Shown: piece by piece, positions 46,749 to 60,559 of the stretch | Position numbering within the stretch: the first letter of the stretch is position 1 | Layout of the letters: each line of letters begins with the position of its first letter | Origin: Branchiostoma floridae | Taxonomy: Eukaryota; Chordata; Leptocardii; Amphioxiformes; Branchiostomatidae | NCBI RefSeq assembly: GCF_000003815.2 | Contig: NC_049981.1 | Coordinates: forward strand, 18,587,041 to 18,651,040 | Length of the DNA stretch: 64,000 nt | Direction of reading: 5' to 3' | Made by a program: the position numbers and the translations under genes | The notes under the pieces: generated by a model | Databases searched by the model: none | What the model saw: only the letters and a program-made list of their open reading frames with translations | What the model was told of the DNA's origin: nothing

Positions 46749-49700
46749 CTGAAAGGAAGATGAGCAACTTGTTTATAAGAAAAATCCTTTAAAAAATACC
46801 ACAATACCATTGGAATGTACATGTGCATGTACTTGCAAAAGTAAAGAACATATCTTTAAACTTTCTGATTGAATATCGTATAATCTAATCATTTTTCTAT
46901 GTCCCGTATAACCCACATTCATGTTTACAACCAATCTGGTACCTTGTCATTATTCTACTTCACTCCTTTAAAAAAAACTCCTGTGTGTGGCCTTACCATG
47001 TTGGCTTTGACTTTGACACATATTAACAGAGAAATGTAACAAATCTTTGGGGATTTGCCTTTTTTTCAAAATTTAGCACTTCAAGCTTTAATCCTGTATA
47101 TAGTCACTATAGAGATGAAAAAACCTGCAGCTGCAGTACTCCAATTGTGAGACAGAGGTCTCTATTGCAACAGGAATAGCTGCTAAAAAGAAGGAAATGT
47201 CAGACTTGCACAGCCACTGTTCATCAGGAACATGGTCCTGTTGACCAACAGGTGATGACAACTATATAACTATAATATAAGGCAATGGCTTGAACTGTTG
47301 AGGACCAACTTAAATGTAAAGGAGCACAAGGAAGAATTTACATGTACCTCCCAACAGTTTCAAGTAAGATATACACTTGTAGCACATTAGGCATTGATCT
47401 GTTTTACAAAGCTGTGCAATAGAATAATATGTTGTATTGCCACATATCCTGCCTTTTGGCATTGTAACTGATAAAATTATTCAATAAGGCAAATGTAGTA
47501 AGGTAAATCACTTTTTGTGGCAGTTTTGAGCTCGCGATAGCACTTAATGAAATACTGTATGCTTGTATACTTCCAACATGTCACAATGCTGTACAATGAA
47601 ATAGTACGTGAAGACAGAACACAAATGTTTTGGTGGTTTTGACCTCACGAAGCACACTGCAAAAACTGAAAACATCTCTGCATTTAAAGTATCATTTGGA
47701 CACATTGATTTTTACAATGCAATCCACAACAGTATAAGGGTGATCAAATTCCAATTTCAGCTGACTTGGGATTTGGTCAATATAACTATGCAGGTAAGGC
47801 AGGAATGATTGGCAAAATCATATTCATGAAGTTCTAATTCAACTTCTATGGTCACAGGTACTGTTATGTAAGGAAAAGAATCATTTTGCTTGTCTGTGTG
47901 ATATGGAAAAGACCACTGTGATAGATTTAGGACGAGGTCATTGACCTCCTTCATCACAAACAGTAGCAGGAACCCCATATCTTAGAACTGTCCTTGGGAC
48001 AGGCCAGCCATCAATAACAATGTCCTGCTTCTTCTTAAAGAAGCTTCGTTGACAAGCTGCCATGCAGGTTATTCTGCAAATGTAGGGAATCTACAGACAA
48101 GGTCCCCAGTAACGTAAAAGCAGATAAGTTGGATTTATATTCGCGATTTTCACGGTTTTCGCAGTGACCGCTTTACTGTGGACGCAAAACTGAGCACCAC
48201 TGCGAAAATTTTCATTTTGTCTTCTACCTGCCTACTCCTTTTCTAAGCACTACTTCACATGTACCATTGTCCAGTGTTCTGATATGTCAGAGGCACTTAT
48301 TACTGTGAAGACACTACACACATACTAACAAAGCACAAATTTGTTGAACATGACAGCACTACGGTAACCAAAAGTAGGACTGCTAGTCTGTAACACCCTT
48401 GCTAAGTCACTTATGGTAGGTGTTTTCCCCCAAAAAAAATTATTTAATAAGCCACTAGAGTTCTATTACAGTAGCAGTATGTAACTGTAGTACTATTACA
48501 AACTCAAAACCACGTGGATAGCTCATCTTCTCCTTACCATGACATTAAATTCCCGCGCATTTACATTATCACACAATAGACTAGGTCACCACTACCACAC
48601 AGAATTTCTTCCTCTATCATCACCTTGAAACCAAAGTACTCTTTTGGTCTGAACTACTAGAACTGCAAATAGACCATTAGGCAATGAAGAGTCCTCTTTC
48701 AAGGGTTCTATGTAGAGAAATATCTATCTGAGGACAAGTAGTTTTCTTGGTGGCCCATTGGTTATGTGTACTGTTCTTCTGTGTGTCAACAGCATAACTC
48801 AAGAAGCCAATTGGATGGATCCTTGTAATATTTTGTAGGATGGTAGGGGTAAAATAAAAACCGTCAAGTTCGATAATAGGCCCCCTAGCGGCTTTCTAAG
48901 GTACTGAAACAGATCTTATGGTTTTGATATCTTGTGTTCTGGACATGCCGTGGCTGAGAGGTAGATTTTAGCTCTTGGGGCAGATAGTACATGTAAGTGT
49001 TATAACTTTGGACAATTTTTCAGCCCTCAACCTTCCAAATAAAATGGCAGCCGAACACCTTTCCGAAGGATATCAAAGTAAAAATAAAAATAAAAACACC
49101 CCCCTTGTCATATTCTTCCTCAGATCCTATCATCACATTGACCCATATCAAGCATGGACAACTGATAGTGGGGTCGTTTCTCTATCCCTTGCGGTACACA
49201 GATATGTCCAGTATGGGCCAAACTGTCAAGCCACACTCCCTTGCAATATGATCCGCCATCACAACATCTACTGATGTACGACAAACATAGCACCAACATC
49301 AAAATCCCTTCCGCCATTTTGTTTTGGTACCACGAGGCATATAGATTGTTTCTTCAGCAAATGTTCATCCTCTGATCCACATAGGACCTCAAAATGATCA
49401 TGTTGAATGCTTAGGCAGATACCAGAATGAGTCTTATGTGAATAAATATCTGTAGGTATCTAATTGTCTAGACATGTTCCCCACAACATGACAGCATGAG
49501 AAGAAGAAGCAGGGGTTCTATATAAGGATGGGAGAGCATGACAACCATGTCAACAATGTAACCCAGATGACCCTTCTTTCGACCTTCAACAACAACATGA
49601 AGACTTGTCCTACACAATGACACATACTCTTGAAACTGGTCCACATGTGAAATATGAATTTTTTGGCATCCAACCTATGAAAATATGATCAATCTTGCAC

Positions 49701-51187
49701 AGCTGGTAAAAGGAATGTAATCAGAATGTTGTATAACGTGCTAGAGACCCCATATCGCATACCATCTGCAAATCTTTACTGTATCATGCGATATGTTTGC
49801 ACGATATATTTCCAGTTGCATGGCAAAGTATTATCTTGCACTTACAATGAGTTATATTTCATATTGCTTGACGTCAACAGGATCATCGCCCTGTTGTATA
49901 GAGGTCAGCAGCATAGTCTAGTAATCGGTTAAGCTCAGTACATCTTTTCAATCTTTTTGAATTAAGCAACTTCATAACTAGCCTGATTAAATCTCGCTTA
50001 TAGTAGCCCGCCAAACATCCACTGGCCCCCTAGGGGAGGGGTCAGATACAGCCCTGGATAGCGGAGTTTGCGTTACACAGACTACTTCATAACTTGACAG
50101 TATTCTATAGATTAATTATGTAAATCAAACATTACCAGTGCAACGGTATATGTTGGAATTTAGGTTAATTGCTATGAATAATGGTCATAAAGACTCCTTC
50201 TAATTGAACTCTATTCTACTTTATTCTAAGAAAAATTGCAAAAAGTCTTTGAAATTTGAGATTTTTTACTAAATGTCTCATTCTTTTCAGACATCTAAAA
50301 CAATGAATTTTCTTCATTCAAATCTTGCTGGTCTCTATTTTCCAGAAAGGAAAAATGTCAGCCACCAGACCAATTTGGAACAAATTCCAATCTTCACAAC
50401 ATGTTCAGAAATTATCATTCGGTGTGCACTAGTTTGTTCTGTGCGGGAGGCAAACTGCAAAGCATCAAAGAAAAGTTTTACTATTAGATTTTTTCCATCA
50501 TGGCATTCCTCCAACACCAATGGGAATCATTTTTTTCATTCATAGAATTAAACAATGTTTATAATGATTTAACTATCAAAATATGCATCATGTTTTTTAT
50601 GTGCCCTGATTCTTCCTATGGTCTTTTTTCTATATTCTTAATCTTATTTTGATTTCTTGATCATCACAACAGTCCTATGCTCATGGTTTCAATCTCTCCA
50701 GCTATTGCAGCATTCTTGGGGAAAGCAGTTACCGTGGTGACAGAGGTGAGTAGCCAGTTTGGCCCTTTAGACTCAAAATCAAAGTCAAACACAGTGTAAC
50801 AGTGGGGTTCATGTGCTACCAATTGACCAGTCTAACTGGTCCGGACCTTTTCGTCTAGCGGTTGTGAGCTGGTGGGCCCGAGTCCACTCCTGAAAGGTAG
50901 CAACCTTACTAATAACAAGACCATCTTGTCACCTCCCTTAAGACATCCAGGGCATTTGTGCACATTGTGAAATTCCACACGGAAATGGAAATTAAAGATT
51001 TGTCTCAGATTAATACATGTGTTCTTCAGCTTGACTACCAGCAAACAATGATCACTCAAAACGTCCAGAGGTAAATCTCCATTTTTGTCCATTTATAGAC
51101 ATGGCATTGTATTTGAATAAGACATGTGTAAAATCATAGTGTCCACCAGGAAATTACTTGGTCATGTCATGACAACTAAAAGACTAC

Positions 51188-51377
51188 TACTGTAATCGGA
51201 TTAAAGTTCGCTGGTATTTAATTTAAAAGGACTGTTCGTAGTGGTTTTAAATTTGCTGTAGCACCATGCACTGTAGTCTCTAATTACTGCCATGGAAAAA
51301 TGTTTGCGGTGGTTTTAAGGTCTCAGTGAATTGGCATTGCGAAAACCTTGAACATACAACCACCACATTTACAGTAT
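51188..51377. repeat. MITE family A copy
   Basis: Begins CTACTGTAATC and ends CATTTACAGTA. Retains TTTGCGGTGGTTTTAAG, GCACCATGCACTGTAGTC and CATTGCGAAAACCTTGAACA. A (CTAC)n microsatellite follows directly. Confidence 0.8.
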
Positions 51378-51404
51378 ACCTACCTACCTACCTACCTATC
51401 TACA
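51378..51404. repeat. (CTAC)n microsatellite
   Basis: Six near-perfect tetranucleotide units beside the MITE end. Confidence 0.9.
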
Positions 51405-52152
51405 TGACAGCCACTGCAACTTAAACGCTGCCCAACCCTAAGGCCTAACTAATATAAATTTCGTGCCAAATGCTGTCATATTTTCAAGTGAGAAGATGAC
51501 ACAAGAAAATAGACTTCTAAATTTTTTATCCATGATCTTATTCATAATGATGTTCGTGATTATACTTATATCAAGAGGAAATTGGTCATTATCGTCTTCC
51601 ATTTTTCTTGTTAATAACTGATAGTAATAAGATAATAACATGATGCTTTTTTGTTAGTTAGTATAATCCGTAGAGGACTGTTGTCTGCAGAATAATTTTC
51701 TACCAGAATGTATAACGATAGACTGAATAGAGGAAAGCATCAGAAATTACTTCCAGTGGTCAGCCATAAAGTATAATAGCCATTTCCACATCAATTTTTA
51801 TCTCATAAGCAGCTGTTGGTCCAGTTTAGAAAGTATCGCCTCTTCCAAGGACATGTGACTTCTGTGTAAAGAAGCCAGAAACCTTACCAACGGCTGTTAT
51901 AATTTGACAAATGCCTATTGTGTTCCATGAGTCAGTGTCATATCAATGACACCCAAAGGTATCATATTTGATGATTCATATTGCATAGACAGGCCTCCAT
52001 TACCATTTCTTTCTTCGAACAAAGGAGATAATAAAAATCAGAGAATTTTATACATATAATTGGTTTGATATTGGCAGATAATGTTAAAATCATCAAGACC
52101 ACAGCTAACACTTGTACAGATCCTCAACAGCTATACTATAACAGTCTAGTCT

Positions 52153-52339
52153 AGCTCACCTTAATCAGGTAACCTATAACCATTGTATTTAAAACGGTAT
52201 TTATTGATATCAAGTCAATGGAAGATGGTTTTGAACTGCAATATTTTGTAAACCACCTGACGTCTTGATACCCCTAATAGTAATATCTTGTTTTTAAATT
52301 AAAAACAGATATAAATTACCCCACGGGTAAAGGTGAACT
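52153..52339. repeat. MITE family B copy
   Basis: AGCTCACCTTAATCAGGTAA at the left, CCCCACGGGTAAAGGTGAAC at the right (inverted). The middle has TGATATCAAGTCAATGGA and CTTGATACCCC. Confidence 0.75.
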
Positions 52340-52514
52340 GGCATTAGAATCCTTTTCTCTTCTCATTTCAACATATATTCTATGGCTGAAGATTCTTTGT
52401 AACAATTTCTTCTCCGATAGGGAAAACATATTGTTTTTGCTGGTGTGTTCTTTTCTCTTTCATCGTCTTCTGTCAAAAGCCAATCAGAGCTTAGAACTGC
52501 CGAGAACCAATCAC

Positions 52515-52650
52515 TCACTCACATTCACTATCCGGTTTAGCGTCCGTTCTTCCCTGTCTTGCAGAGGTTGGACATGTCGCCAAGACACTTTGGTTTAATT
52601 GCTGCCCTCCATCCATCTCTGTCAAGGGGGTTGGCTCTTTGCAGTTTCCT
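52515..52650 (-). pseudogene. Short non-LTR retrotransposon tail remnant
   Basis: A minus-strand frame reads DRDGWRAAIKPKCLGDMSNL and then CKTGKNGR, resembling the end of a LINE ORF2 protein. Too short to classify. Confidence 0.4.
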
Positions 52651-53274
52651 ATGATCTTCATTGACATTGTATAACTACGAAAGCATATAAGCTGTGTATT
52701 ATAAACATGAACAATTTTTTTTTTACACAATACTATAGAGAGAGTGAGTAGACAAAAGGCACGATGGAAAACATTCTGCATTTTCAAAAAATGTTGCCTT
52801 TCTAGTTGCTCTCTGAAATTATGTACTAGTATATCTGAAAGGTACTTTTCTTGTCTGTTGGACAAACAAATACCAGTGCTCCCTGAAGACTGTTACTGAC
52901 AGTCACATTTAGTAAGTAAACATATACCTACCAATTTTTATGTAACCTTTGCCTGTAGACCAATTACTTAAATGCCTTCAATTGCATGGGGAGGTTTACT
53001 GTACTTGGACAAATATCCAACCCCCCCTCAGTGATTAGAAACAAAACTGTTTGGGTTTGCTCTTAAAACAAGTTGAGTTAAAAGCATACAGGAGTACACC
53101 ACTGGGGAGTACTGGCTGTCTGTACTTGTAACTGTTCCACAAACAAACCAGTTTGTTCTCCTTGTGTGGCAGCACTTTTCACAAATCAATCTTCATTAAA
53201 CTCAAAGAGGATAAACAAAACTACCAACATTTATCCTAATAACCTCTAGGCTCCTGAAAATGATACATATTTAC

Positions 53275-53409
53275 CTCCATGGATAATACAGGTATAGTTT
53301 TTGGTGTGTCTGTGTGTCTGTCCTCTGGATCTCTTGTAATGATACTTGGTAACGGGAGGTGCCCCAACACGGTACGCTTTTTCTTGCGCTCAAACTCATG
53401 GCGCTCCAT
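53275..53409 (-). CDS. Possible first coding exon of an unidentified gene
   Basis: An acceptor (CTCTCAG) at 53420, then GCGATGG and 45 open codons beginning MERHEFERKKKRTVLGHLPL and ending PVLSME at a GTAAAT donor, phase 0. Basic then Pro/Thr-rich. I do not recognise the family. It might be a 5' exon of Dok-7, although vertebrate DOK7 has no such leader, or a separate minus-strand gene. Confidence 0.3.
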
Positions 53410-56400
53410 CGCTAGTTGCCTGAGAGTGGTCAAAGTTTGATGACTGAATTTTTTACACATAGATTTGAACAACATACTTGAATAAGAAATGCATTCATGT
53501 GGTTCATGAACCTTTCGCGCTGCGTTACAAGCGGCAAACACTGTGAGACAATTTCGTGTATGTAACCTTCCAATTTTGTGCTACGCTGGACAGTGTGCCT
53601 AACTCGGTACGCTTTTTGACATTTTGCTCTCTTCAGAAGTAAGTGGTAAATTTAAGTACACAGAAAAAAATTAATAGTATGATATTTTAGATTACTTTTA
53701 ACAGTAAAATCGTGACTGTATGTACTTTCTGTCTCATATGAGGAAGGCTGTACCTAGAACAATCCAGCTGATGTTTTTACGAGCAATGGGCTGAATGCAC
53801 TGATTGTGAATGCCCGACTAAAAAAACCATTACGAAAAAACGACACCGCCAACATCAACAAAACTCTGTGTGATTATATGAAAATATCATATACATCTCT
53901 CTATCAAGTCTTATTTTCATAGACAGCACGAATCATTTGTTACAGTCAAATAAATCTTTGGAGCGTTCTCTTGTCTGCCACCTTCACGGCCACACTCCCT
54001 TGGGAGTACAATGGTGGCAATGTTAATGTCGCTTCCTTTTGGTTGCTTTTCTACTCAACAAACATTTGAAGACCCATATCCATAGTGTTTTATGGAGCTT
54101 TATTTATGTGTATCATGGCAGTTGTGTGACTGCTTGGACGAGTTCGTATAGTTAGCGACACGAGCCGCCAATACGCAGAGGCCGGTGACCGCAGTGATTC
54201 AGCACTGTCAACATTACTGTTAGAATTCTGTTTTTAAAAAACATGAAGTAAATATGTTAAAGTATACGTGGAATGCAAATTAAAACTGTGTGCATGGACT
54301 TGGTTTATTTACCTTTGTAATCAGCATAGTCAGTGGCAACAAACACGGTGTACTTATGGATAATAAGATCAGCAAAAAATCCGTACCGTCTTAGGACAGG
54401 AACCATCTTAGGGCGGCCCCCGTTATGTGTGTAGGTGTTGGGAAGATGAAGGTCAGGTCAATTTTGGTCCCCCTGGTGTGTGACCTTGGTACTGCAGCAG
54501 AACTATGATTTTTACTGTCGCTTCACGTCCTGTTATATCTGTACTGGTAAGTGATATTCTCACATCTCAAGTAAAAATGTCCAGAGCATGTGTACCTTCG
54601 TGAACAGTTTCATTGTTGGCAACATAACAAAATACAGTACTTTGAACTTTGTTTAACATTTCAATTCTACATCAAACCTTAAAACTCTTAAAGATTAGTC
54701 TGTACTTGTTAACAATCTCTGCTCTGTGCTTGAAGCATTACTTCAAACAGTACCAACAAAAACAAATCACTCCGCATTTATCATACAAGACACCTCTGCT
54801 TTCTCTCTAAGCAACAATGTTAACTTTACCTGAACCTGTGTATAATACTGGGTCAACCTCCCATGTTGAAATTGTTATAGCAACAACCAGGTTTACCCTG
54901 ACAGAGTGGAAACAGTTGTTCTAGGTGAGACCTTGTGATCTTTACAGCAACCCATCATTTTTGGAGGGAGAAATATCAACCTTGCTGTACTCATGAGTGT
55001 CCTCTTGCCACAAACCTGGCAAGGGGCAAATTTTTTTTTATATAGTGTGCCAGTAACTTGACAAAAAAGTATAGAGAAAAAATTTCTACATATTTGTGAA
55101 AACACTCCTTTCTAATTTCTACTACTATGAAATTCTACTAATTGCTAGGGATTTTTTGTTCCCCTGGGTCCATATATAGATTTTTTCAGGTCAAAATATA
55201 GCAACATCCAATGTTTACTTTATTTTGGTAGATTTTTCCTGTGTGCTACAGTAAATACTGTAGATGTTGAAATTATCGCAGTGGTTTAATATTCTAAAGC
55301 TTTTGCGATGACCTCGGACACAACGTGAACCGGAGCGAAAATGCCTCTTCTGTTTTTTTTGCCCTCCTACTCTGTTGTTTCAACTTTAAAACAATATAAT
55401 TAAAGGGGAAAATTCCATATTCTCCCTTTGGCGAAGTTAACTGGCATTCACAGCAGTCCACAACCCGGCTAGAGAGACAAGGCTCCAAGAGAACTGTTCC
55501 TTTCCCTTCTGCTCCTAGTTCTGACCTCTCCTCACAGTTCCTCACCCCAACAGGAAGGAAACAAATGAGCCAGGAGGAAACAGGTCCCCCTGAAGGAGAC
55601 AGTCGGTTTCCTTACAAAGTTCCTTCTAGTCAGATCAATTACCAAACAACACAGATAAGACCAGCCAAGTCTTAAGATATATAAGTCTCAAGTTTAGCGC
55701 TACACATTCAACATGTGTCAGAAACCTAATAGATACAATCTCACAGGGGTGTCAGACGCTTCAGCCCTTTACTAACTCTGCCCATGGCTAATCAGACCAA
55801 CTTGGCCACATCCTCCTCACCATCATTGGTCCCTGTGCTATAGAACCCCAGTGAACTCCTCTGACACCCTGACCCTTACCACTATCCCAACCTTAACTTA
55901 GGCCCAAGCTGACCAGCATGATGGAGTATTATAGCCTCCTTCATACCTGGAGTTGCCTCCTCCACAGCCAAGGAGCCCTGTAGCAGCTGCAGAGACAAAT
56001 TTCTTTTGCATATGAGCCTGGCCACATATAACATATCAGCATTCCCCCCAAAATAAATACAGTGCTCCTAGAATGCTGCAAAGAAGGCTAGTGTTGGGCC
56101 AAGATGGTGATACTTGTCCTAATCCTGTGTCACAGGGCAAATATGTGGAGATTTTGACAGTGGCCTGGATCTTATGTGTGATCTTGTATTGACCTGGATC
56201 CTATGTGTGACATAAAAAAGATTTATTCACAATAGAGGCTTTTTTTTCCAACATTGCTATTCTATGGTAACTGCAAATTCTAATATCATAGGATATTGTA
56301 CTCACTAAATGACAATTCAACATATGTAGACAAACCCCTGACCAGGCTTCTGCAGTGCTGCATCCCAGACAGAAAGACTAACATGAAGATTTGTGGAATT

Positions 56401-56815
56401 ATATTCGATAGAAGCTGCATCTTTGAAATCATTGATACCTCCTGATCCCATCTCCAATGCCTTACATGGGATTAAATGAAAACCCCAACTGTCCAGGGTC
56501 AAATGTGACTTGATATCATGGCTAATGACTCTTCCTATCTCTGGCTTGAAGGGGCTGGCAACAAGCCAGCCTACATGAACAGCAGCAGTTCTCTAACTGG
56601 GTACTCATTTGCAATCATATCCGCAACAAGTAGACTTCAAACTTTTTTTTTATCTCAGAGTTGAGGTGTGGTAGCTCTATACAAGAAAGGACCTCAAAAA
56701 TCTGTTCTTCCATTGTTCTGCTATCCTCTTTGAAAGATTTTTGAAAATGCCACTGCAGTTCCAAAACAACCTAAAAGGCTCAAAAATCAAAACACCTTAA
56801 GAGCAAAACCATAGT

Positions 56816-57030
56816 ATGTCCAAGTTAATAGATACAATACCCAGAAGTTCTGCTGCAGTACCAAGAGAAGCTGCCAGGTGGCTCAAGCCTCCATCTTCAC
56901 AACACCTACCCACATACCAAATTTATCACATTTCATCAACCTATGCTTACCTAAAATATGCCAAAACACACACACACAGATACACCCAAAGCAATACCTC
57001 CTCTTTTCATGGAGGTAACAATGCATCATA
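56816..57030. repeat. Interspersed repeat with hairpin 3' end (copy 1)
   Basis: GAAGTTCTGCTGCAGTACCA, a body with ACACACACACAGATAC, and the end ACCTCCTCTTTTCATGGAGG, which folds on itself. A related copy is at 60560-60685. Confidence 0.5.
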
Positions 57031-57317
57031 GACCACAATACCAGTACTTTCCTGTCAATTTCACAGCAGCTTTAAGCAAAACACTCAATTTCCCTAAATT
57101 TTAGTGTCTTATTTTCAGAAGCCCTACCAAAACACCCACAACTTCCAGGTGCTTTTAATCAAAGCAATGCCATGACAAATTCGGATAAAACCCTTTACAA
57201 AGAGTATTAGTTAAAGACCCAGGAAAATACTTTTAAAGAATGCTGCAGCTTCTTTCGTTTCAAGGTGTTTCAAAATCCACCAGTCCTTTTATTGCTGTAC
57301 AAAGTCTGATGTGGCAT

Positions 57318-57540
57318 CAAATGGCCAAGTGGCTATGGTACTGGACACAAGATCGAGAGACCACAGGTTTGAGTTCCTTGCAAACGTCTTTGGATATGCA
57401 CTTAACAAAACTTTCCTCATTTCAACCAGATGTTAACATAGGCACCTGACAGGTTGGGAACAGGGACAGGCTCCTCCTTCCAATACTGTGCCCTAGACAC
57501 CCTGAAAAGGCTATGGGAAGAGCTACTTTTACTGTGTATA
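57318..57540 (+). repeat. Second tRNA-derived SINE family, copy 2
   Basis: AAATGGCCAAGTGGCTATGG (box A), ACCACAGGTTTGAGTTCC (box B), then ATACTGTGCCCTAGACACCC, matching the copy at 41369-41605. Confidence 0.65.
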
Positions 57541-57762
57541 TTGAAAACAAACTAACACATATGAACCTCAATCACTGTTATTGTTTATCCTAAAAGCTGC
57601 CTGTCATACACTTCTGATAACAATTCAAATCAGCATTTTAGGAGACATAAGGCACAGTGATGTTAATGACAAGGACATTTAACAAAAATGCTGAACGCAA
57701 ACTCCATTCAAGAAACGGGTCCTACTCCAGTTTGTGTACAGTACTTTGTTGTGATGTAACGC

Positions 57763-57925
57763 TAGTTCACCTTTTTCTGTGGGTGTTGTTTTTAAGGTAT
57801 TTTGGGATATCAAGTGGATGGACAGTGGTTTTAAACTGCAATACTTAATATATTGTGATTTGAAACCACCATCCCTTGACTTGATATCCCTAAAAACCTT
57901 GTTTTTAAAAACAACGGATATACAT
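57763..57925. repeat. MITE family B copy, right end lost
   Basis: CTAGTTCACCTTTTTCTGTG, then GGGATATCAAGTGGATGGAC facing CTTGACTTGATATCCCTAAA. The right terminal repeat is eroded after AAACAACGGATA. Confidence 0.75.
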
Positions 57926-58447
57926 ACAGGCTACATCGCAAATTGCATGGCAATCTGTGATTTAATAGGCTGCCTGGTGACATCACAACTCAGTCTATTT
58001 AGTAGTAGTAAAAGCACTTGTTACTGGGAAGAAGAGTCTTGGTGTGAGAGTGTTCAGCAGCCTGTGTCAGAAATGTCTGCACTACCAGCACAGGTCATGG
58101 GCAGGTCACATTCAAGTAGGTGCCAATCCCAGAGGAAAACTACATCTGTGGCATTATGTAAGGGGAAGACAGACATCCCTAAAGTTCTTCTGATTACATA
58201 ACACTCTTAATGATATATTTAGCAGAATGGTAGTGACATTTCTTATATATGTATAGTTCCCTCAAGAATATTGACCTCAAGTTTCTTATCAACATTTCTT
58301 AATTTCTTGATTTTTCAAAAAATACCTGGTTAAACCTAATAACATTACCTACATGTATGTTAAACACAGACTTTTCATGAATGAAAAGCATGATATTTTA
58401 TTTATGTTCTGACTTCTAAACAAATCTCTGACAAATTTAAGAGTTTC

Positions 58448-58520
58448 AATCATTGGCACTGTGTAGCGTAGGGTGTTCAGCTCAAGCCCAGAGGTCCTGG
58501 GTTCTAATCCCCTGATATGC
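58448..58520 (+). repeat. tRNA-like SINE head
   Basis: TGGCACTGTGTAGCGTAGGG resembles box A and GGTCCTGGGTTCTAATCCCC is a good box B. No clear body was defined. Confidence 0.5.
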
Positions 58521-60559
58521 TCCAACATTGTGTTTGCCATAAGGCAGTTTACCGAGTATGCAATACAAACAATATTCACTGTAAGGCCTTTCAAAGCTAA
58601 TGCAGGAAATGACATAATCTAGCATGTGATGAAACTGCCCCTGATTTATGTTATTGTTCACATAGGATACACCAGCAGATCACATGATGGCCTGGAGGTA
58701 TTAAGTACTCAGTCTAGGCTGCTTCTAAATTGGTTTGGTTCTGATTTGGGTCTCAGTCCTCAGCATTCTTTCAAGCTACTGTAAACCATTTTAATTTTGT
58801 ACATTTTCCACTCCTTATATCCCCCTTTCCCACATAGTTCCTTCATAGTTGCTTTCATTCCTACATATCTTGAAGTCGACACTACAACATTAAGTTTGTT
58901 AACAATGCAAATTTATGTATTTTGGTCATTACTAGTAATTGGCAACTTATCTCCAAGGCATCTTACCTTACTTCGTACATGGTAAAATGTACTACACAAA
59001 ATTATAATCTTAGAATCCATTGTTCATAAGGCATATTTTGTACCATAGTTCTTTAACAGCTTAACATGCCATATTTTTAACTTGTCTTGTAGTCATTCTT
59101 GCTTTCTTCAATGTTTTCGTTCACCATTCTCTCTTTTGAAACAAAGGAGATAAACGTATAACTCTTGGGCAACCTTTCATGTGATTTAACAGTGGACTTT
59201 TACAACAGCTGACATATGTCTAGTCACAGGCCAGTCTTACTGTTGGAACTCAAGGTATTATCCCACCGCCACCTCCAGATTTTCGGGATATCCCGCCCAA
59301 AAATAACAACCCATTTAGAGCGGGCTCTAAACACTATCTCGGTTGGAGAATGTGGGGATAGTTTTACAGCCAGTGATTGACTGGATCGTCCTGATGCCTT
59401 TGATGCCTGATCATGCAGTCTCTCCTCATTGGTCAATCTAGCAGGAAACTGAGTTATGGATAGAGCAGAATGGCAGGGAAGGGGGTTTCTCTTTTTCAGC
59501 TCAACAGTTTTGTGTGTGTGTTTCAACTTTCCTGAACAAAGCATTGTTATCATTTAGTTTTCCAAGTTTTTTTACATTTACCCACACATATTGTAGAGTA
59601 CAGCCCTTCCACATCTGTCCCTATTAAAAGAAAAGCTGTCACAGTGACCTGAGGACCTTCCCACACTTGGGTTTCAACTCTGGAAATGCTTAATAAGACT
59701 GTTAATCCATCCAAATCAAGTTTGCAATCTATCCTTCATGAAACACTCTCATCTCACCTATCCCTTACTCCTTATCCCTTGACTGTTGGAGCACCACAGA
59801 AGAATTCTGACAAACGAGTTTTCTTCCGCCTTCTCAAACTGTGGTAGAACTCTGTATCCATCTACATCTCTAACTGCAATATTTTACTTTCCATTCCTCA
59901 CAGATGACCTGCTCTTTAAAACAGTCAGTCATCAGTCTTAATTATGTCATTAAGGCTTAATAAGTCCTCCATGTTGTTCATCATCTTAATTCATGTTGTT
60001 TAGTGGACCAGATATCTATTGCCATTCATTGGATTTATTCAAAATAAGAAATGACAAAATACACCAGGGTAACAAAGAATGATTCCTCCTTTTATTTTCT
60101 TCTTAATTCTTTCATCCAGTCATTTGCTTTGACATTCTGATCATTTACTGCAATAGTCAACAGTCCAGCTAAGGAGTCTCTTGAGGACCCCATCATTTGT
60201 TATCATCCATGTCCCTGGTGTAGATGGTGATGATGTGACCTTCAGTTCATCTTTAGATATTGTAAACTTTCAGATTTTATCATCACATCCTGAATCATCC
60301 TATGGTTGTCTTTCTTTTCTACCTGTATGGATGGGGAGCTACTTTTTATATGATATTGGCCTCTACATATTCAGTACCAAGTGAAATCACATGTTATGAT
60401 TAAGACAAATAGATTGTCTGTAATACCCCGTTCACACTAAAAAAACATGCAAATAAAATATTTTCTTTGTGCTACACTTTGTGTAATACTTTGTGCTACT
60501 ATTGTCTAACAATACAAAACAACACAAATCTAATGAAGATACAAAATGTATATGTATCA

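Larger units (their letters stand above)
46749..53274. other. Upstream of the first visible Dok-7 exon; no secure exon
   Basis: Expected to contain the remaining 5' Dok-7 exon(s), but no segment encoding the missing PH strands was found by eye. Holds degenerate family A MITE copies (48115-48220, 48470-48570, 51188-51377), a family B copy (52153-52339) and a LINE-tail fragment at 52515-52650. Confidence 0.45.

Noticed and set aside
50848-50905. Possible tRNA-like box B (GGGCCCGAGTCC)
   Set aside because: Box A to box B spacing is too short and no copy elsewhere in the window supports it.
54319-54400. Minus-strand open segment reading MVPVLRRYGFFADLIIHKYT with a GTAAAT donor
   Set aside because: Upstream acceptor is weak, joining it to the 53.3 kb exon gives an immediate stop, and the DNA shows small internal direct repeats (CTTAGGACAGGA / CTTAGGGCGGCC).
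57779-58201. 140-codon plus-strand frame
   Set aside because: Its first third is a family B MITE and the rest has no recognisable domain.
59224-59553. 109-codon minus-strand frame containing WRWRW
   Set aside because: Sequence looks repeat-derived and shows no splice support or homology.
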